Shown here piece by piece: positions 32,717-40,989 of a DNA stretch of 60,442 bases. The stretch's first letter is position 1; each line of letters opens with the position of its first letter. The position numbers and the translations under genes are program-made. This DNA comes from Acidobacteriaceae bacterium (GTDB lineage: Bacteria; Acidobacteriota; Terriglobia; Terriglobales; Acidobacteriaceae): the NCBI GenBank assembly GCA_003151335.1, contig PLXE01000100.1, positions 1 through 60,442 of the forward strand, given 5' to 3'. The notes under the pieces were generated by a model. That model saw nothing but the letters and a program-made list of their open reading frames with translations. It ran no database searches and was not told the DNA's origin.

Positions 32717-34102
32717 TTAGACAAATTTTGCTTTGGCGAGGAGCGAAGAGCGAAAGGCGAAAAGCGCCTCCCCCTCAGCCGCCAGTTCCTGCTTAAACAA
32801 TCTGCGCACAGTAACGCTTTGCGGCACTACGAGCACGAGGAGGTAAGACAAAATCGTTCCGCCAATCACGCCCAGCGAGCCGATGTGCCGCACCAGCGCG
32901 ATGGACAACGCGATATTCACCACCGCCGCCACGATCGACAGTGCGGCCTGCTCACGTATCCGGTTCATGGCCGCCAGCAGACAGGATTCGACGCTCATGA
33001 ATCCGCTGATTAGCGCCCACACTCCCATCGCCAGTAACAGAGAAAATGTCGGCACTGCCGCCGCACCCGCCCACAAGCGAATCAATGCGCGGCCACACAC
33101 GACCAGCACAGCCACGCAGCACAGATTGAGCGCGACCGTGCCCTTCATGGTCAGGGAGAAGGTGCGCCGTATCCAGCCATAGTCGCGTTTGGCATAAGCT
33201 TCTGCGTAGGCCGGCCAGAGCGCGGGAAAGATGAGCGATTGCAGTACCGCGGCGAATCCCACCAGTCGCCAGGTAACGCTGTAAGGCGTGACCTCTGCCG
33301 CTCCCAGATAATGGCTGACGACAATATTGTCGGAGCTGAACACCACCACCGCCGCCACTTGGATCAGAAAAAAGGAAGAGCCGGAGTTAAGCAGTTCCCT
33401 GCTGGTCGAGCGGTCCAGCAGCGATGGCCGGGGCAGGAGCCACGGCTTGTGCCACGTGACCACAAAAATCAGATTAGCCAGGCTGGCAAAAGTCAGGCAT
33501 CCCACCGACATCACAAACAGCATCGGCATCGAGACGCGCAAGACGATGCCCAGAACAAGCCCGAATACGCTGGCTACCGCGCCCGCGCAGACAGCGTAGT
33601 TGTTGCGATGCAGCTCCTGGTAGCCGGCGAGAAGTTTCGCGCCTAAGGTGCACGGCAGGCCAAGCAACATCAGTGCGGCCGCAACCAGCACCGTGCCTCG
33701 CACCTCGGCCGCCGGCACGTTCGCGCTCACGTTGAACAACCTCATCCAGTTCACGCGGGAACAGACGGCGGCGAATGCTCCGCCCACAAACGCTGCAATG
33801 GTTCCGGTGACCAGCAGCGCGTTGGTGAAATAGCGCGCGGCGGAAGCCTTGTCGTCCAGCGCGTACGCTCGCGAGATGCTGTTGGTTAAGGTGTTGGCGA
33901 TGCCGAGGTCCAGCAGGTTGATCCACACTACGGTGGTGGTGATGGTCGCCCACACGCCATAGCGTTCGGCGCCCAGGTAGCGCACGGCGAGGGGCAACGA
34001 CACCAGCGTGATTGCCGCCGACAGCAACCTCGCGGCAGCGCCCGACGACACCGCCTTCGCGATTCGACCGTAACGGGATGCCGGCAAGCACGTTGAGGAC
34101 AT
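32717..34102 (-). CDS. Polysaccharide flippase (MATE/MOP superfamily, Wzx-like)
   Basis: 461 residues from ATG 34102. Twelve or more hydrophobic segments over the whole length, with the N-terminal helix ARLLSAAITLVSLPLAVRYLG and GVWATITTTVVWINLLDLGI typical of oligosaccharide flippases. It would flip an undecaprenyl-linked glycan or a similar lipid-linked unit to the periplasm. It is the last gene of the gmhA-hldE-GT9 operon, 10 bp after GT9, so its cargo probably contains heptose or is part of the same surface glycan. An in-frame start at 34192 would overlap GT9, so I prefer 34102. The last 12 or so residues (ALFAFRSSLLAK) are encoded by a heptamer array and need not be part of the fold. Confidence 0.88.
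   Translation of the reverse strand: MSSTCLPASRYGRIAKAVSSGAAARLLSAAITLVSLPLAVRYLGAERYGVWATITTTVVWINLLDLGIANTLTNSISRAYALDDKASAARYFTNALLVTGTIAAFVGGAFAAVCSRVNWMRLFNVSANVPAAEVRGTVLVAAALMLLGLPCTLGAKLLAGYQELHRNNYAVCAGAVASVFGLVLGIVLRVSMPMLFVMSVGCLTFASLANLIFVVTWHKPWLLPRPSLLDRSTSRELLNSGSSFFLIQVAAVVVFSSDNIVVSHYLGAAEVTPYSVTWRLVGFAAVLQSLIFPALWPAYAEAYAKRDYGWIRRTFSLTMKGTVALNLCCVAVLVVCGRALIRLWAGAAAVPTFSLLLAMGVWALISGFMSVESCLLAAMNRIREQAALSIVAAVVNIALSIALVRHIGSLGVIGGTILSYLLVLVVPQSVTVRRLFKQELAAEGEALFAFRSSLLAKAKFV
32735..32769. repeat. Heptamer array 12, inside the flippase coding sequence
   Basis: Five units: GGCGAGG, AGCGAAG, AGCGAAA, GGCGAAA, AGCGCCT. It lies in the last 20 codons of the flippase and inverts the type of array 11. 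Confidence 0.8.
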
Positions 34103-34112
34103 GGCTGGTCTT

Positions 34113-35453
34113 TCAAAGCAGGTTCGCAGGCCTGTTCCCTGCAAGCCTGGAAAGTTCCGCTTTGCTGAGAGCAACTGCTGCGGCTGGATCAATTACCGGA
34201 GGGGAATCGTCGCCACGCGGAGGCGCCATATTCGTCTGGGTGGCACGCGACGATGAAGAGTGATCTCTCCGCAGCATCTCGCGAGCGGCGGCAACCGCCT
34301 GCTCCACCGACACAGCCGTGATGCAATGCGGCCCAGCGGATAGGCATGCGGCTTTGCAAGCATCCAGCCCAGCCGCTGGTTGCAGGACGCACACGCGATC
34401 GCAATAGGGCGCAAAGCGGATGGGACTGTTGGCATGGTTCGGATCGCCGCCGCTCGGATGCCGGGAAATTACGATGGTCTTGCAGTTCATCGCGCCGGCC
34501 AGATGCGCGCTTCCGCTGTCGTTTCCGATGAAAAGATGGCAGCGCTCCAGCACGGCGCACACCTTGCGCAGCGGAACGCCACTGATGATGATGGCTTCGC
34601 TGCACAGAAGCTTGTCAAGCTTGCAAGCTTCTTCCCATTCGCCGTCTGAGCAAATGATCACCGGCTGCATGCGACGTTCCTTCCAGAGTTGATTCAGGCT
34701 CTGGGCATAGTTTTCCAGCGGCCATCGGCGGCTGGCGCTGCGGCCACCGATACCGACGGCGACCAGGGTGCTCGTGGCGGGTACGTTCGCCAGCAGCTTC
34801 GACGCGAACTCACGGTCGCGCTGGGTCAGGCTGATCTCCAGCTTGCTGTCTTCAACCTTCCCACCCAGGATCCTTACGATTTCAAGGTTGCGCAACACTT
34901 CGTGCTGGACCGGACCCGCCGAAAGGCAGGTGCTGAATGCCGCGTCGAATCCGCGATTGTGCCGCTGCTTGGCGGGCGAGGCCATCTCGGTGTAGCCCAC
35001 CCGCTCCTTGGCATCGACCAGCGAGCACAGAAGTGTCGCCAGCCGGTCATCGACATCCCACCTCGGAGAGATGGCAACGTCGAAGCGCCGGCCGCGCAAT
35101 CGGTGCCAATACAGCCACAGCACCGACAGCAGACTGCGCGCTCGCGCCGGTAGCCACGCAGCGTTGACCGGGCGCAAACTGAGGACCTCGTCAATGTGCG
35201 GATTGGTTACCAGCAGCGGGCGAAAGGCATCTTGCACCACCACCGTGCAGGACGATCCAGGAAAGGCACGCTTCAGTTCCCGGAAAAGAGGCGTAGTCAA
35301 GACCACGTCGCCGAGCCCATCGAGCCGGATGACAAGCAAGGAGAGGGTATCGCGACGAGGAGGGTCGGTGCTGGCTGCCGGCGCCAGATGGGCGCGCCAG
35401 AAGATCGCCAACTTTGTCGGCACACCAACGGACAACAACAGAGGCGGCAGCAT
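34113..35453 (-). CDS. Glycosyltransferase family 9 (ADP-heptose:LPS heptosyltransferase-like)
   Basis: 446 residues. GT-B fold: LLVIRLDGLGDVVLTTPLFR at about 39-58 is the family 9 acceptor-side hallmark, and VAVGIGGRSASRRWPLENYAQ and LFIGNDSGSAHLAGAMNCKT form the donor side. It should transfer a heptose from ADP-heptose to a lipid A core or surface glycan. The operon makes the sugar nucleotide just upstream. AAAGGA lies five bases before ATG 35453, which fixes the start. A C-terminal tail of about 45 residues after EMLRRD is not family-typical and is Pro/Ala-rich. Confidence 0.92.
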   Translation of the reverse strand: MLPPLLLSVGVPTKLAIFWRAHLAPAASTDPPRRDTLSLLVIRLDGLGDVVLTTPLFRELKRAFPGSSCTVVVQDAFRPLLVTNPHIDEVLSLRPVNAAWLPARARSLLSVLWLYWHRLRGRRFDVAISPRWDVDDRLATLLCSLVDAKERVGYTEMASPAKQRHNRGFDAAFSTCLSAGPVQHEVLRNLEIVRILGGKVEDSKLEISLTQRDREFASKLLANVPATSTLVAVGIGGRSASRRWPLENYAQSLNQLWKERRMQPVIICSDGEWEEACKLDKLLCSEAIIISGVPLRKVCAVLERCHLFIGNDSGSAHLAGAMNCKTIVISRHPSGGDPNHANSPIRFAPYCDRVCVLQPAAGLDACKAACLSAGPHCITAVSVEQAVAAAREMLRRDHSSSSRATQTNMAPPRGDDSPPVIDPAAAVALSKAELSRLAGNRPANLL

Positions 35454-35474
35454 CGGTCCTTTCTAACCTGGAGA

Positions 35475-36977
35475 TCAGGCCATGACGGCCGGTGAGGTCA
35501 GCCTCGACGAAGGTTTCGGCCCCGTTCTCGCAATCAATCGTGTGGTGCTGATTCCCTCGACCAAAGGGATGAGTTCGACACGCCCTCCCCAGGCCCGCAC
35601 TTCGCGGGCCCCCACGACAGCTTCTTCGCAGTAGTCGCCACCCTTCACCAACACGTCCGGACGAATCGCCTCGATCAGTTTCAAAGGTGTGCTTTCGTTG
35701 AAGACGATCACCGCGTCCACCGCGCTGAGCGCGGCCAGAATCCGCGCGCGCTCGGGTTCGCCCACGATGGGCCGCAACGGTCCCTTGACCTGGCGTACCG
35801 ACGCATCGCTGTTGAGCGCGACAATCAGGCGATCGCCCTTGCGGCGCGCCGCCTCCAGCAAAGAAATGTGCCCGACGTGCAGGATGTCGAAGCATCCGTT
35901 GGTGAAGACCACGCGGTCGCCGGCCGATCGCCACGTCGCCACGCGAGAAAGCAGCCGCTTCAACGGCAAAATTTTTCCGTCCATGTGCAGGGCAAGGTCT
36001 TGCGATAACGCGCCCAGCAACTCTTCTCGCTGGATGGGAACGGTACCCACCTTGTTGACCACGATTCCGGCTGCCAGGTTCGCCACCTGGGCCGCAGTCT
36101 CGATCTCGACATGGCACGCCAAGGCCAGCGCCAAGACTGCAATGACGGTATCGCCGGCCCCGGAAACGTCGTAAACCTGGCGGACGACGGCGGGGGCGTG
36201 CAGGCGCGAGTCCTGGCGCAAGACAGCAATGCCCTTGTCGCCCAAAGTCACCACCATGAACTCCATATCCAGCGAAGCCAGCGTGGCATGGCCTGCGGCC
36301 AGCACGCGCTCGACGTCAGAGAAAGGCTCGCCGGTAGCTGCCGCCACTTCCTTCAAATTGGGGCAGATGGTAGTGGCGCCGCGATAGCGCGAAAAATCTC
36401 GCTGCTTGGGATCCACCAGTACGGGTATCCCTAACTTCCTGGCTTCCGCAATGATGGAACGGCACACGGCTTCCGTCGCGACGCCCTTGGCGTAATCGGA
36501 GAGCACCACCACATCGGCGTTCGGCAGCGCGGTGGACACGCTCTTCAGCAGGTTTGCATAAGCTGCGCTGGAAACTGGCGGCGCGACCTCGGTGTCGAGT
36601 CGCATCATTTGCTGGTTGCCGGAAAAGATGCGCAGCTTGGTGGTCGTGGGAATGGCCTCAACTGCGGTCAAAGCCGGCTCAACTCCCGCCTCGGCCAGCA
36701 TGGATTCCAATCTTGCCTGCTCTTGGTCGCCGCCGCCGAACCCGACTACGGTGACGCAAGCCCCCAGTCCTGCAAGGTTCATGGCTACGTTGGCGGCGCC
36801 GCCCGGTCGCTCGTTATGCCAGGTAGCGCGGACCACGGGGACCGGCGCCTCGGGCGAAATGCGTTCCACATCGCCCCAGATGTATTTGTCCAACATGACA
36901 TCACCGACCACCAGCACCCGAGCGCTGTGCCAGCCCGACTCCACGAGAGCGACAATGCCAGGCACGTTGCCGATCAT
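35475..36977 (-). CDS. hldE: Bifunctional heptose-7-phosphate kinase / heptose-1-phosphate adenylyltransferase
   Basis: 500 residues. The N-terminal ribokinase-type kinase (about 1-320) phosphorylates D-glycero-beta-D-manno-heptose 7-phosphate; GGAANVAMNLAGLGA, DYAKG and DVSGAGDT (catalytic Asp) are visible. The C-terminal nucleotidyltransferase (about 360-490) has FTNGCFDILHVGHISLLEAA (HxGH) and makes ADP-heptose. The start ATG 36977 overlaps the gmhA TGA as ATGA, which decides it against the longer open frame. gmhB (phosphatase) and hldD (epimerase), the other two pathway enzymes, are not in the window. Confidence 0.95.
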   Translation of the reverse strand: MIGNVPGIVALVESGWHSARVLVVGDVMLDKYIWGDVERISPEAPVPVVRATWHNERPGGAANVAMNLAGLGACVTVVGFGGGDQEQARLESMLAEAGVEPALTAVEAIPTTTKLRIFSGNQQMMRLDTEVAPPVSSAAYANLLKSVSTALPNADVVVLSDYAKGVATEAVCRSIIAEARKLGIPVLVDPKQRDFSRYRGATTICPNLKEVAAATGEPFSDVERVLAAGHATLASLDMEFMVVTLGDKGIAVLRQDSRLHAPAVVRQVYDVSGAGDTVIAVLALALACHVEIETAAQVANLAAGIVVNKVGTVPIQREELLGALSQDLALHMDGKILPLKRLLSRVATWRSAGDRVVFTNGCFDILHVGHISLLEAARRKGDRLIVALNSDASVRQVKGPLRPIVGEPERARILAALSAVDAVIVFNESTPLKLIEAIRPDVLVKGGDYCEEAVVGAREVRAWGGRVELIPLVEGISTTRLIARTGPKPSSRLTSPAVMA

Positions 36978-37594
36978 TGTGCGCCTCCCTCGACGGCCAC
37001 CGCGTCGGTGATGCAGGTGGCTAGCTCGATCCATTCGCACAGAATGTGCCCGCAAAGAATATGGCCTTCCTGGATGCGCGCCGGATCGGTGGCAGGAACG
37101 CGCAGGCAGACATCCGCCAGCGTTGCCATTCGACCGCCGCTGCGCCCAGTCATGGCCACGGTGAAGGCCCCCAGTTCACGCGCTTTGGCCAGGGCGGCGC
37201 AGACATTCTTGCTGTTTCCCGAGGTCGAAATCCCCACTAACACGTCCCCCGCTACGCAAAGAGCTTCCACCTGACGTGTAAACACGTCCTCGTAGCTCCA
37301 GTCATTGGCGATGGCGGTCAGAACAGAGGAGTCGGTGGTGAGGGCGATGGAAGGAAAAGCGCGGCGCGTGCGATGGAAGTGTCCCACCAATTCAGCCGCA
37401 AGATGCTGTGAGTTGGCTGCACTGCCGCCGTTGCCGCACCACAGAACTTTGTTTCCCGCTAGCAGACAGTCGGTGATGCGCGCAGCGGCGCGCTCGAAGG
37501 AGTCTTCCTGCGCCATAAGCTGGTGAATGATAGTCAGGTGTTCGGCGATGGCGTCAGCGAAGACGCCAGATAGGTTCAACGACGAAGATGGCAT
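36974..37594 (-). CDS. gmhA: Sedoheptulose-7-phosphate isomerase (phosphoheptose isomerase)
   Basis: 206 residues, SIS-domain enzyme for the first step to ADP-heptose. Motifs: KVLWCGNGGSAANSQHLAAE, FPSIALTTDSSVLTAIANDW, VGISTSGNSKNV and a C-terminal histidine/glutamate helix (QEGHILCGHILCEWIE) that is part of the active site. GAGGAG precedes ATG 37594. It is the first gene of the heptose operon: gmhA and hldE overlap by ATGA, followed by GT9 and the flippase. Confidence 0.96.
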   Translation of the reverse strand: MPSSSLNLSGVFADAIAEHLTIIHQLMAQEDSFERAAARITDCLLAGNKVLWCGNGGSAANSQHLAAELVGHFHRTRRAFPSIALTTDSSVLTAIANDWSYEDVFTRQVEALCVAGDVLVGISTSGNSKNVCAALAKARELGAFTVAMTGRSGGRMATLADVCLRVPATDPARIQEGHILCGHILCEWIELATCITDAVAVEGGAQ

Positions 37595-37832
37595 TCGCTC
37601 CTCGTTTCGGCCAACGAGTTTCGAGGATCTTCGCAGAACTTTTGGGACTAGCTATTGTGCGGAATTATAGACGATAGGGGCGAGCCTGGCGCCAGCAATT
37701 TTTCCAATATCGACCATGCCTTCCCAAATTGGGACGGGAGTCTGGCCCGCTGTAGCCTTGTCTCTGCCGGACTGCGCGCAACGATATCGCTCCCGCGAAG
37801 CCACGCCTTGAAGTGAAAGAGACTCGACGAAC

Positions 37833-38813
37833 CTAGCGGACAAGCTGTTCGAGCGCCTGGTGCACCACGCTCAGGCTGGCCGGCCAAAGAACCATGATCG
37901 CCAGCGACGCGGCCATAAGCCCCGCGGCCCCGCTTACCAGGGGAATCAATTCCTTCGCCGGCTGGTCGGGAATGGGCTGCGGACGCAGCAGACGATCGAC
38001 CCTCTCCGACAGATCGTGATCGTCGGCCATCAACGAGCTGGACAGATAGGAAAGCTGCGGCCGGTTGCCCATTTTCGCCACTTTCACCAGCGCGTCGGCC
38101 AGGGAAAGAGCGCGCCGGGGATCGCCCGCACTGGCTTGATCGTCGGCCGCCCATTCGATGGCTTTCGCCCAACGCTGTTCCAGGGCGGCAAAACCGCGCA
38201 GGAAAGGCAGAACATCAGGCGCCAGCAACATGAGAAAGCGCTTGAGGTTGTCGCCCGACGCGCGATGAGCACGCTCATGACGCAGGGCAGCGTCAATCTG
38301 TTCCGCGCTAAGCCCGCGCATGACGCGACGCGAAATCAGCAGCCGGGGATGGACCACTCCCGCAACCGCCAACACTGGAGATCTATCTTTGAGCAACAAC
38401 GCCGGAGCGGTTTCTCCCGGCATTTTGATCTGCTTCCCGTGGCGCTCACAGCGATGCAGATAACGCGCCGTGTCACGGACCGCATGGACCACCCGCACGA
38501 TGGCCAGCGTCCAAATGGCCGCTCCCAGCAGCGCCGTTAAAAAGCAAACCAATCCCACTTTTTCGCCGGTCGCTTCCGGCTCCAACCACAGATAACTGGG
38601 AATGCAGAAAGCCAGCACCGCAAACAGTGTCAGCGTAAAGGGAAGCATGCGCACCGCAAATAGAAGGCGCGCCGCGGAACTAGGTTTCAGGCGTTCCGCC
38701 ATGCGCATCGCAGTGCCGGCACTCAATCGGGTGGCAACAGCCAGCGCAACGTGAATCATGAAAAACGAGGCGCAACACAGGCACAGTAATCGCAACGTGT
38801 ACGGAAGACTCAT
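37833..38813 (-). CDS. M56-family membrane metallopeptidase (BlaR1/MecR1-like sensor)
   Basis: 326 residues. Three or four N-terminal membrane segments (about 5-30, 48-72, 84-115), then a cytosolic zinc protease domain with ALRHERAHRASGDN (HExxH) and AIEWAADDQA, and a last membrane helix near the C-terminus (AAGLMAASLAIMVLWPASLSV). The domain lacks a penicillin-binding sensor, so the signal is something other than a beta-lactam or is sensed by the membrane part. ATGA overlap with blaI proves coupling: the protease is expected to cleave the repressor when activated. Start ATG 38813 is chosen because of this overlap. Confidence 0.92.
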   Translation of the reverse strand: MSLPYTLRLLCLCCASFFMIHVALAVATRLSAGTAMRMAERLKPSSAARLLFAVRMLPFTLTLFAVLAFCIPSYLWLEPEATGEKVGLVCFLTALLGAAIWTLAIVRVVHAVRDTARYLHRCERHGKQIKMPGETAPALLLKDRSPVLAVAGVVHPRLLISRRVMRGLSAEQIDAALRHERAHRASGDNLKRFLMLLAPDVLPFLRGFAALEQRWAKAIEWAADDQASAGDPRRALSLADALVKVAKMGNRPQLSYLSSSLMADDHDLSERVDRLLRPQPIPDQPAKELIPLVSGAAGLMAASLAIMVLWPASLSVVHQALEQLVR

Positions 38814-39274
38814 AACGTCCTCCCCGCTAACAGCTCTTTGCGCTTCTTGCGGATCTTCTCTTCCAATTGCTCCAGCAGAACGGCGTCGTGTTGGCCGACG
38901 GCGTCCACCAGCGAGGACAACAACAGTTCGCGGGCGGGTTGCGGACCGGCCAGAAAACCGGCGATCAGGTCGCCGGCACGCTGGCGCTTCCACTCTTGAC
39001 TGGACAAGCGAGGCAAATACAGGAACGCGCGCGCCGACTTCTGCCGATCCAGCATGCCCTTCTTGAAGAGCCGGTCCAGCGTGGTCATTACGGTGGTGTA
39101 CGCCAGCTTGCGGTCCAATTTCTCGGCCACGTCACGTACACTGCTCTGGCCCGCGGTCCACAGCACCTCCATGACGCGAATCTCCAGCGGGCCGAGTATC
39201 GGGTGCCGGTTCGGGCGGGTTATCGCATTGCTAAGCAAACTATCGTTCCTTTCGTAACAGCGTAAGGGCTGCAT
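38810..39274 (-). CDS. BlaI/MecI/CopY-family transcriptional repressor
   Basis: 154 residues. Winged-helix DNA-binding domain in the first 100 residues: LGPLEIRVMEVLWTAGQSSV, LAYTTVMTTLDRLFKKGML, ARAFLYLPRLS; the C-terminal helix pair (LLLSSLVDAVGQHDAVLLEQLEEKIR) dimerises. It would repress its own operon with the M56 protease. The upstream 26 residues are not conserved and the true start may be internal. The exported protein gene 26 bp upstream on the same strand is likely to be under the same control or to be the first gene of the operon. Confidence 0.92.
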   Translation of the reverse strand: MQPLRCYERNDSLLSNAITRPNRHPILGPLEIRVMEVLWTAGQSSVRDVAEKLDRKLAYTTVMTTLDRLFKKGMLDRQKSARAFLYLPRLSSQEWKRQRAGDLIAGFLAGPQPARELLLSSLVDAVGQHDAVLLEQLEEKIRKKRKELLAGRTL

Positions 39275-39300
39275 TGAGGGCTGTCAAATCAGAAATCGCT

Positions 39301-40989
39301 CTACTTTCGTACGGAGCTGTTGGCGGGAAACTCTTGGCCACGCACGGGAGCCAAAAAGGGAATGACGTAGCCCCTTATATCAAAATGGCCGGACTTGATG
39401 GCCTCAACGATGAGGTCGTACTTGAACTCCCCTCGGCTGAACGACCCATCCTTCAAATGAAAAACGATCATCTGGTCTTTGGCGCCTCGCATGGAAACCC
39501 GTTCCGGCGTCATGTTCTTGACCACCAGCAAGATCGCTCCCCCGTTCTTCTCGTCCGCCTCCCGCTGCTCTTTTGACTCATGCTTGTTTTGCGCTTGCCG
39601 CTTCTCGCGCGCCTCTCGATCTTCGCGCGGCAACTGGAATCCGGGTATCAGCTTGTGCGCCTGCTCCAGATTTGTCGCGGGGAAGTTTCCCGCCTGCCAG
39701 GCAGCGTCTGCAATGTCGGACGGGCCGTCCAGGATCGGCCAAGTCACTATAGTCTGACCCGCTTGCAGTTCCCTATCTCCGTTCTTGAGGGTGAACTCGC
39801 CCACTGCCACCGGCAGTGCGACCACCTTTGCGCCCTCCGCAATAAATAAGGGCCGCGGCCCCGGTTCGGTCCGCTCCGGGATGCGGATGTATGCCATATC
39901 GGACGTTTCGGCCACCACCATCGCAGGGCGGTCTTCGAACGCGGCGAAGGTTTTGCCGCCTTCTCCGCGGAACGGTCCGCGAACGGTACACAGTTGCCCC
40001 TTCAGGCATAGCGCCGCCGCCTCAAACCAAGCTGGCGCCTTCTGCTTCTTGACCGCGCTTTGGGGAAAGCTTATTCGCTTGGAAACGGATTGAGCGGAAT
40101 TCCCCGTTTGCTTGAAGGTGATAGTAAGTTCCGCACTGCCACGCGGCACCGTGAAGGCGATCGGTGCGTCGGCGCGCTGCGGGCTTTCGCCGGGCACTTC
40201 GACACTCCAGTCCGCGAGGGTTGAGGCTTCGCCCGCCGATCCGCGCGGCACCGCGACGCGAGTGACCGTTACTTCTGCCATAGGTTCATATTCGGCGGGG
40301 TTTGCGACCATGCTGCCCGATATTCGCTCGCCAGCATAGACCGGCGCCGGCACCACCAACCCGAACTCCTGGTTCGCCGTGGTGGCAGTCGCTTCTGCTT
40401 GCGCCTTCGATTTCACCTTTGGTGCTTCGCCGGCCGCTTTTCGCGCAGTGTCCAGATGTTGCATGACCTCGTCATACGTGAACTTCTTGACCTCTTCCGG
40501 TTGCCCACCTTCCTCGCCCGCCGGACACTCGATGGACTTGTAGGTTTGCGTCGGGGGGTTCCAATCCGCGCAGGTGTACACATTGGTCATGGGTTCGTGG
40601 GTCAACCGATGTCCGCCGATTTGTTTGCCGGCCTCGTCGAAGTCCTGGACGAACTCGCCGGTGAAATTTGCGCTGGCATCGTAGGTGGCCTGGGTAATTC
40701 TGTGGACCTTGCCGTCCGGCCGATAGAACGTGGTGGTTTGGTCAGCAACGTAGTATCCAGGCCGATGCTGGTAATCGACTTTCTGCTGCAGCTTGCCATC
40801 CGCGGCCAGGGTACGTTGCTGCGTCACCTGGCCGGCGGCGTTGTAGTCCAACTCCAGCTTTCTGCCGCCTCCAGCGTCCTGCACCACGGTCTTCTGCGCG
40901 AACAATGATGTTGCACTCCACATCAGGACCGCGACGAAAGCAAAGCTGAGCCCAATTCGCGGTAGGCAGTAGTTATGATTTTGTCGCAC
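39301..40989 (-). CDS. Exported protein of unknown function, upstream of BlaI-M56
   Basis: 562 residues, start GTG 40989 preceded by AAGGGGAAAG. A signal peptide (about 13-31, ending LFAQ) leads into a first region with MORN/YD-like repeats: LDYNAAGQVTQ, FYRPDGKVHRITQATYD, QDFDEAGKQIGG, resembling the wrapper repeats of toxin-antidote or RHS-related proteins. The central and C-terminal parts are beta-rich, with one Cys pair (about C340 and C345) and a highly charged segment (about residue 480-505: EDREAREKRQAQNKHESKEQ). I do not recognise a family for the whole. Its gene is 26 bp upstream of blaI and it may be the protein whose synthesis this repressor-protease pair controls. Confidence 0.7.
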   Translation of the reverse strand: MRQNHNYCLPRIGLSFAFVAVLMWSATSLFAQKTVVQDAGGGRKLELDYNAAGQVTQQRTLAADGKLQQKVDYQHRPGYYVADQTTTFYRPDGKVHRITQATYDASANFTGEFVQDFDEAGKQIGGHRLTHEPMTNVYTCADWNPPTQTYKSIECPAGEEGGQPEEVKKFTYDEVMQHLDTARKAAGEAPKVKSKAQAEATATTANQEFGLVVPAPVYAGERISGSMVANPAEYEPMAEVTVTRVAVPRGSAGEASTLADWSVEVPGESPQRADAPIAFTVPRGSAELTITFKQTGNSAQSVSKRISFPQSAVKKQKAPAWFEAAALCLKGQLCTVRGPFRGEGGKTFAAFEDRPAMVVAETSDMAYIRIPERTEPGPRPLFIAEGAKVVALPVAVGEFTLKNGDRELQAGQTIVTWPILDGPSDIADAAWQAGNFPATNLEQAHKLIPGFQLPREDREAREKRQAQNKHESKEQREADEKNGGAILLVVKNMTPERVSMRGAKDQMIVFHLKDGSFSRGEFKYDLIVEAIKSGHFDIRGYVIPFLAPVRGQEFPANSSVRK

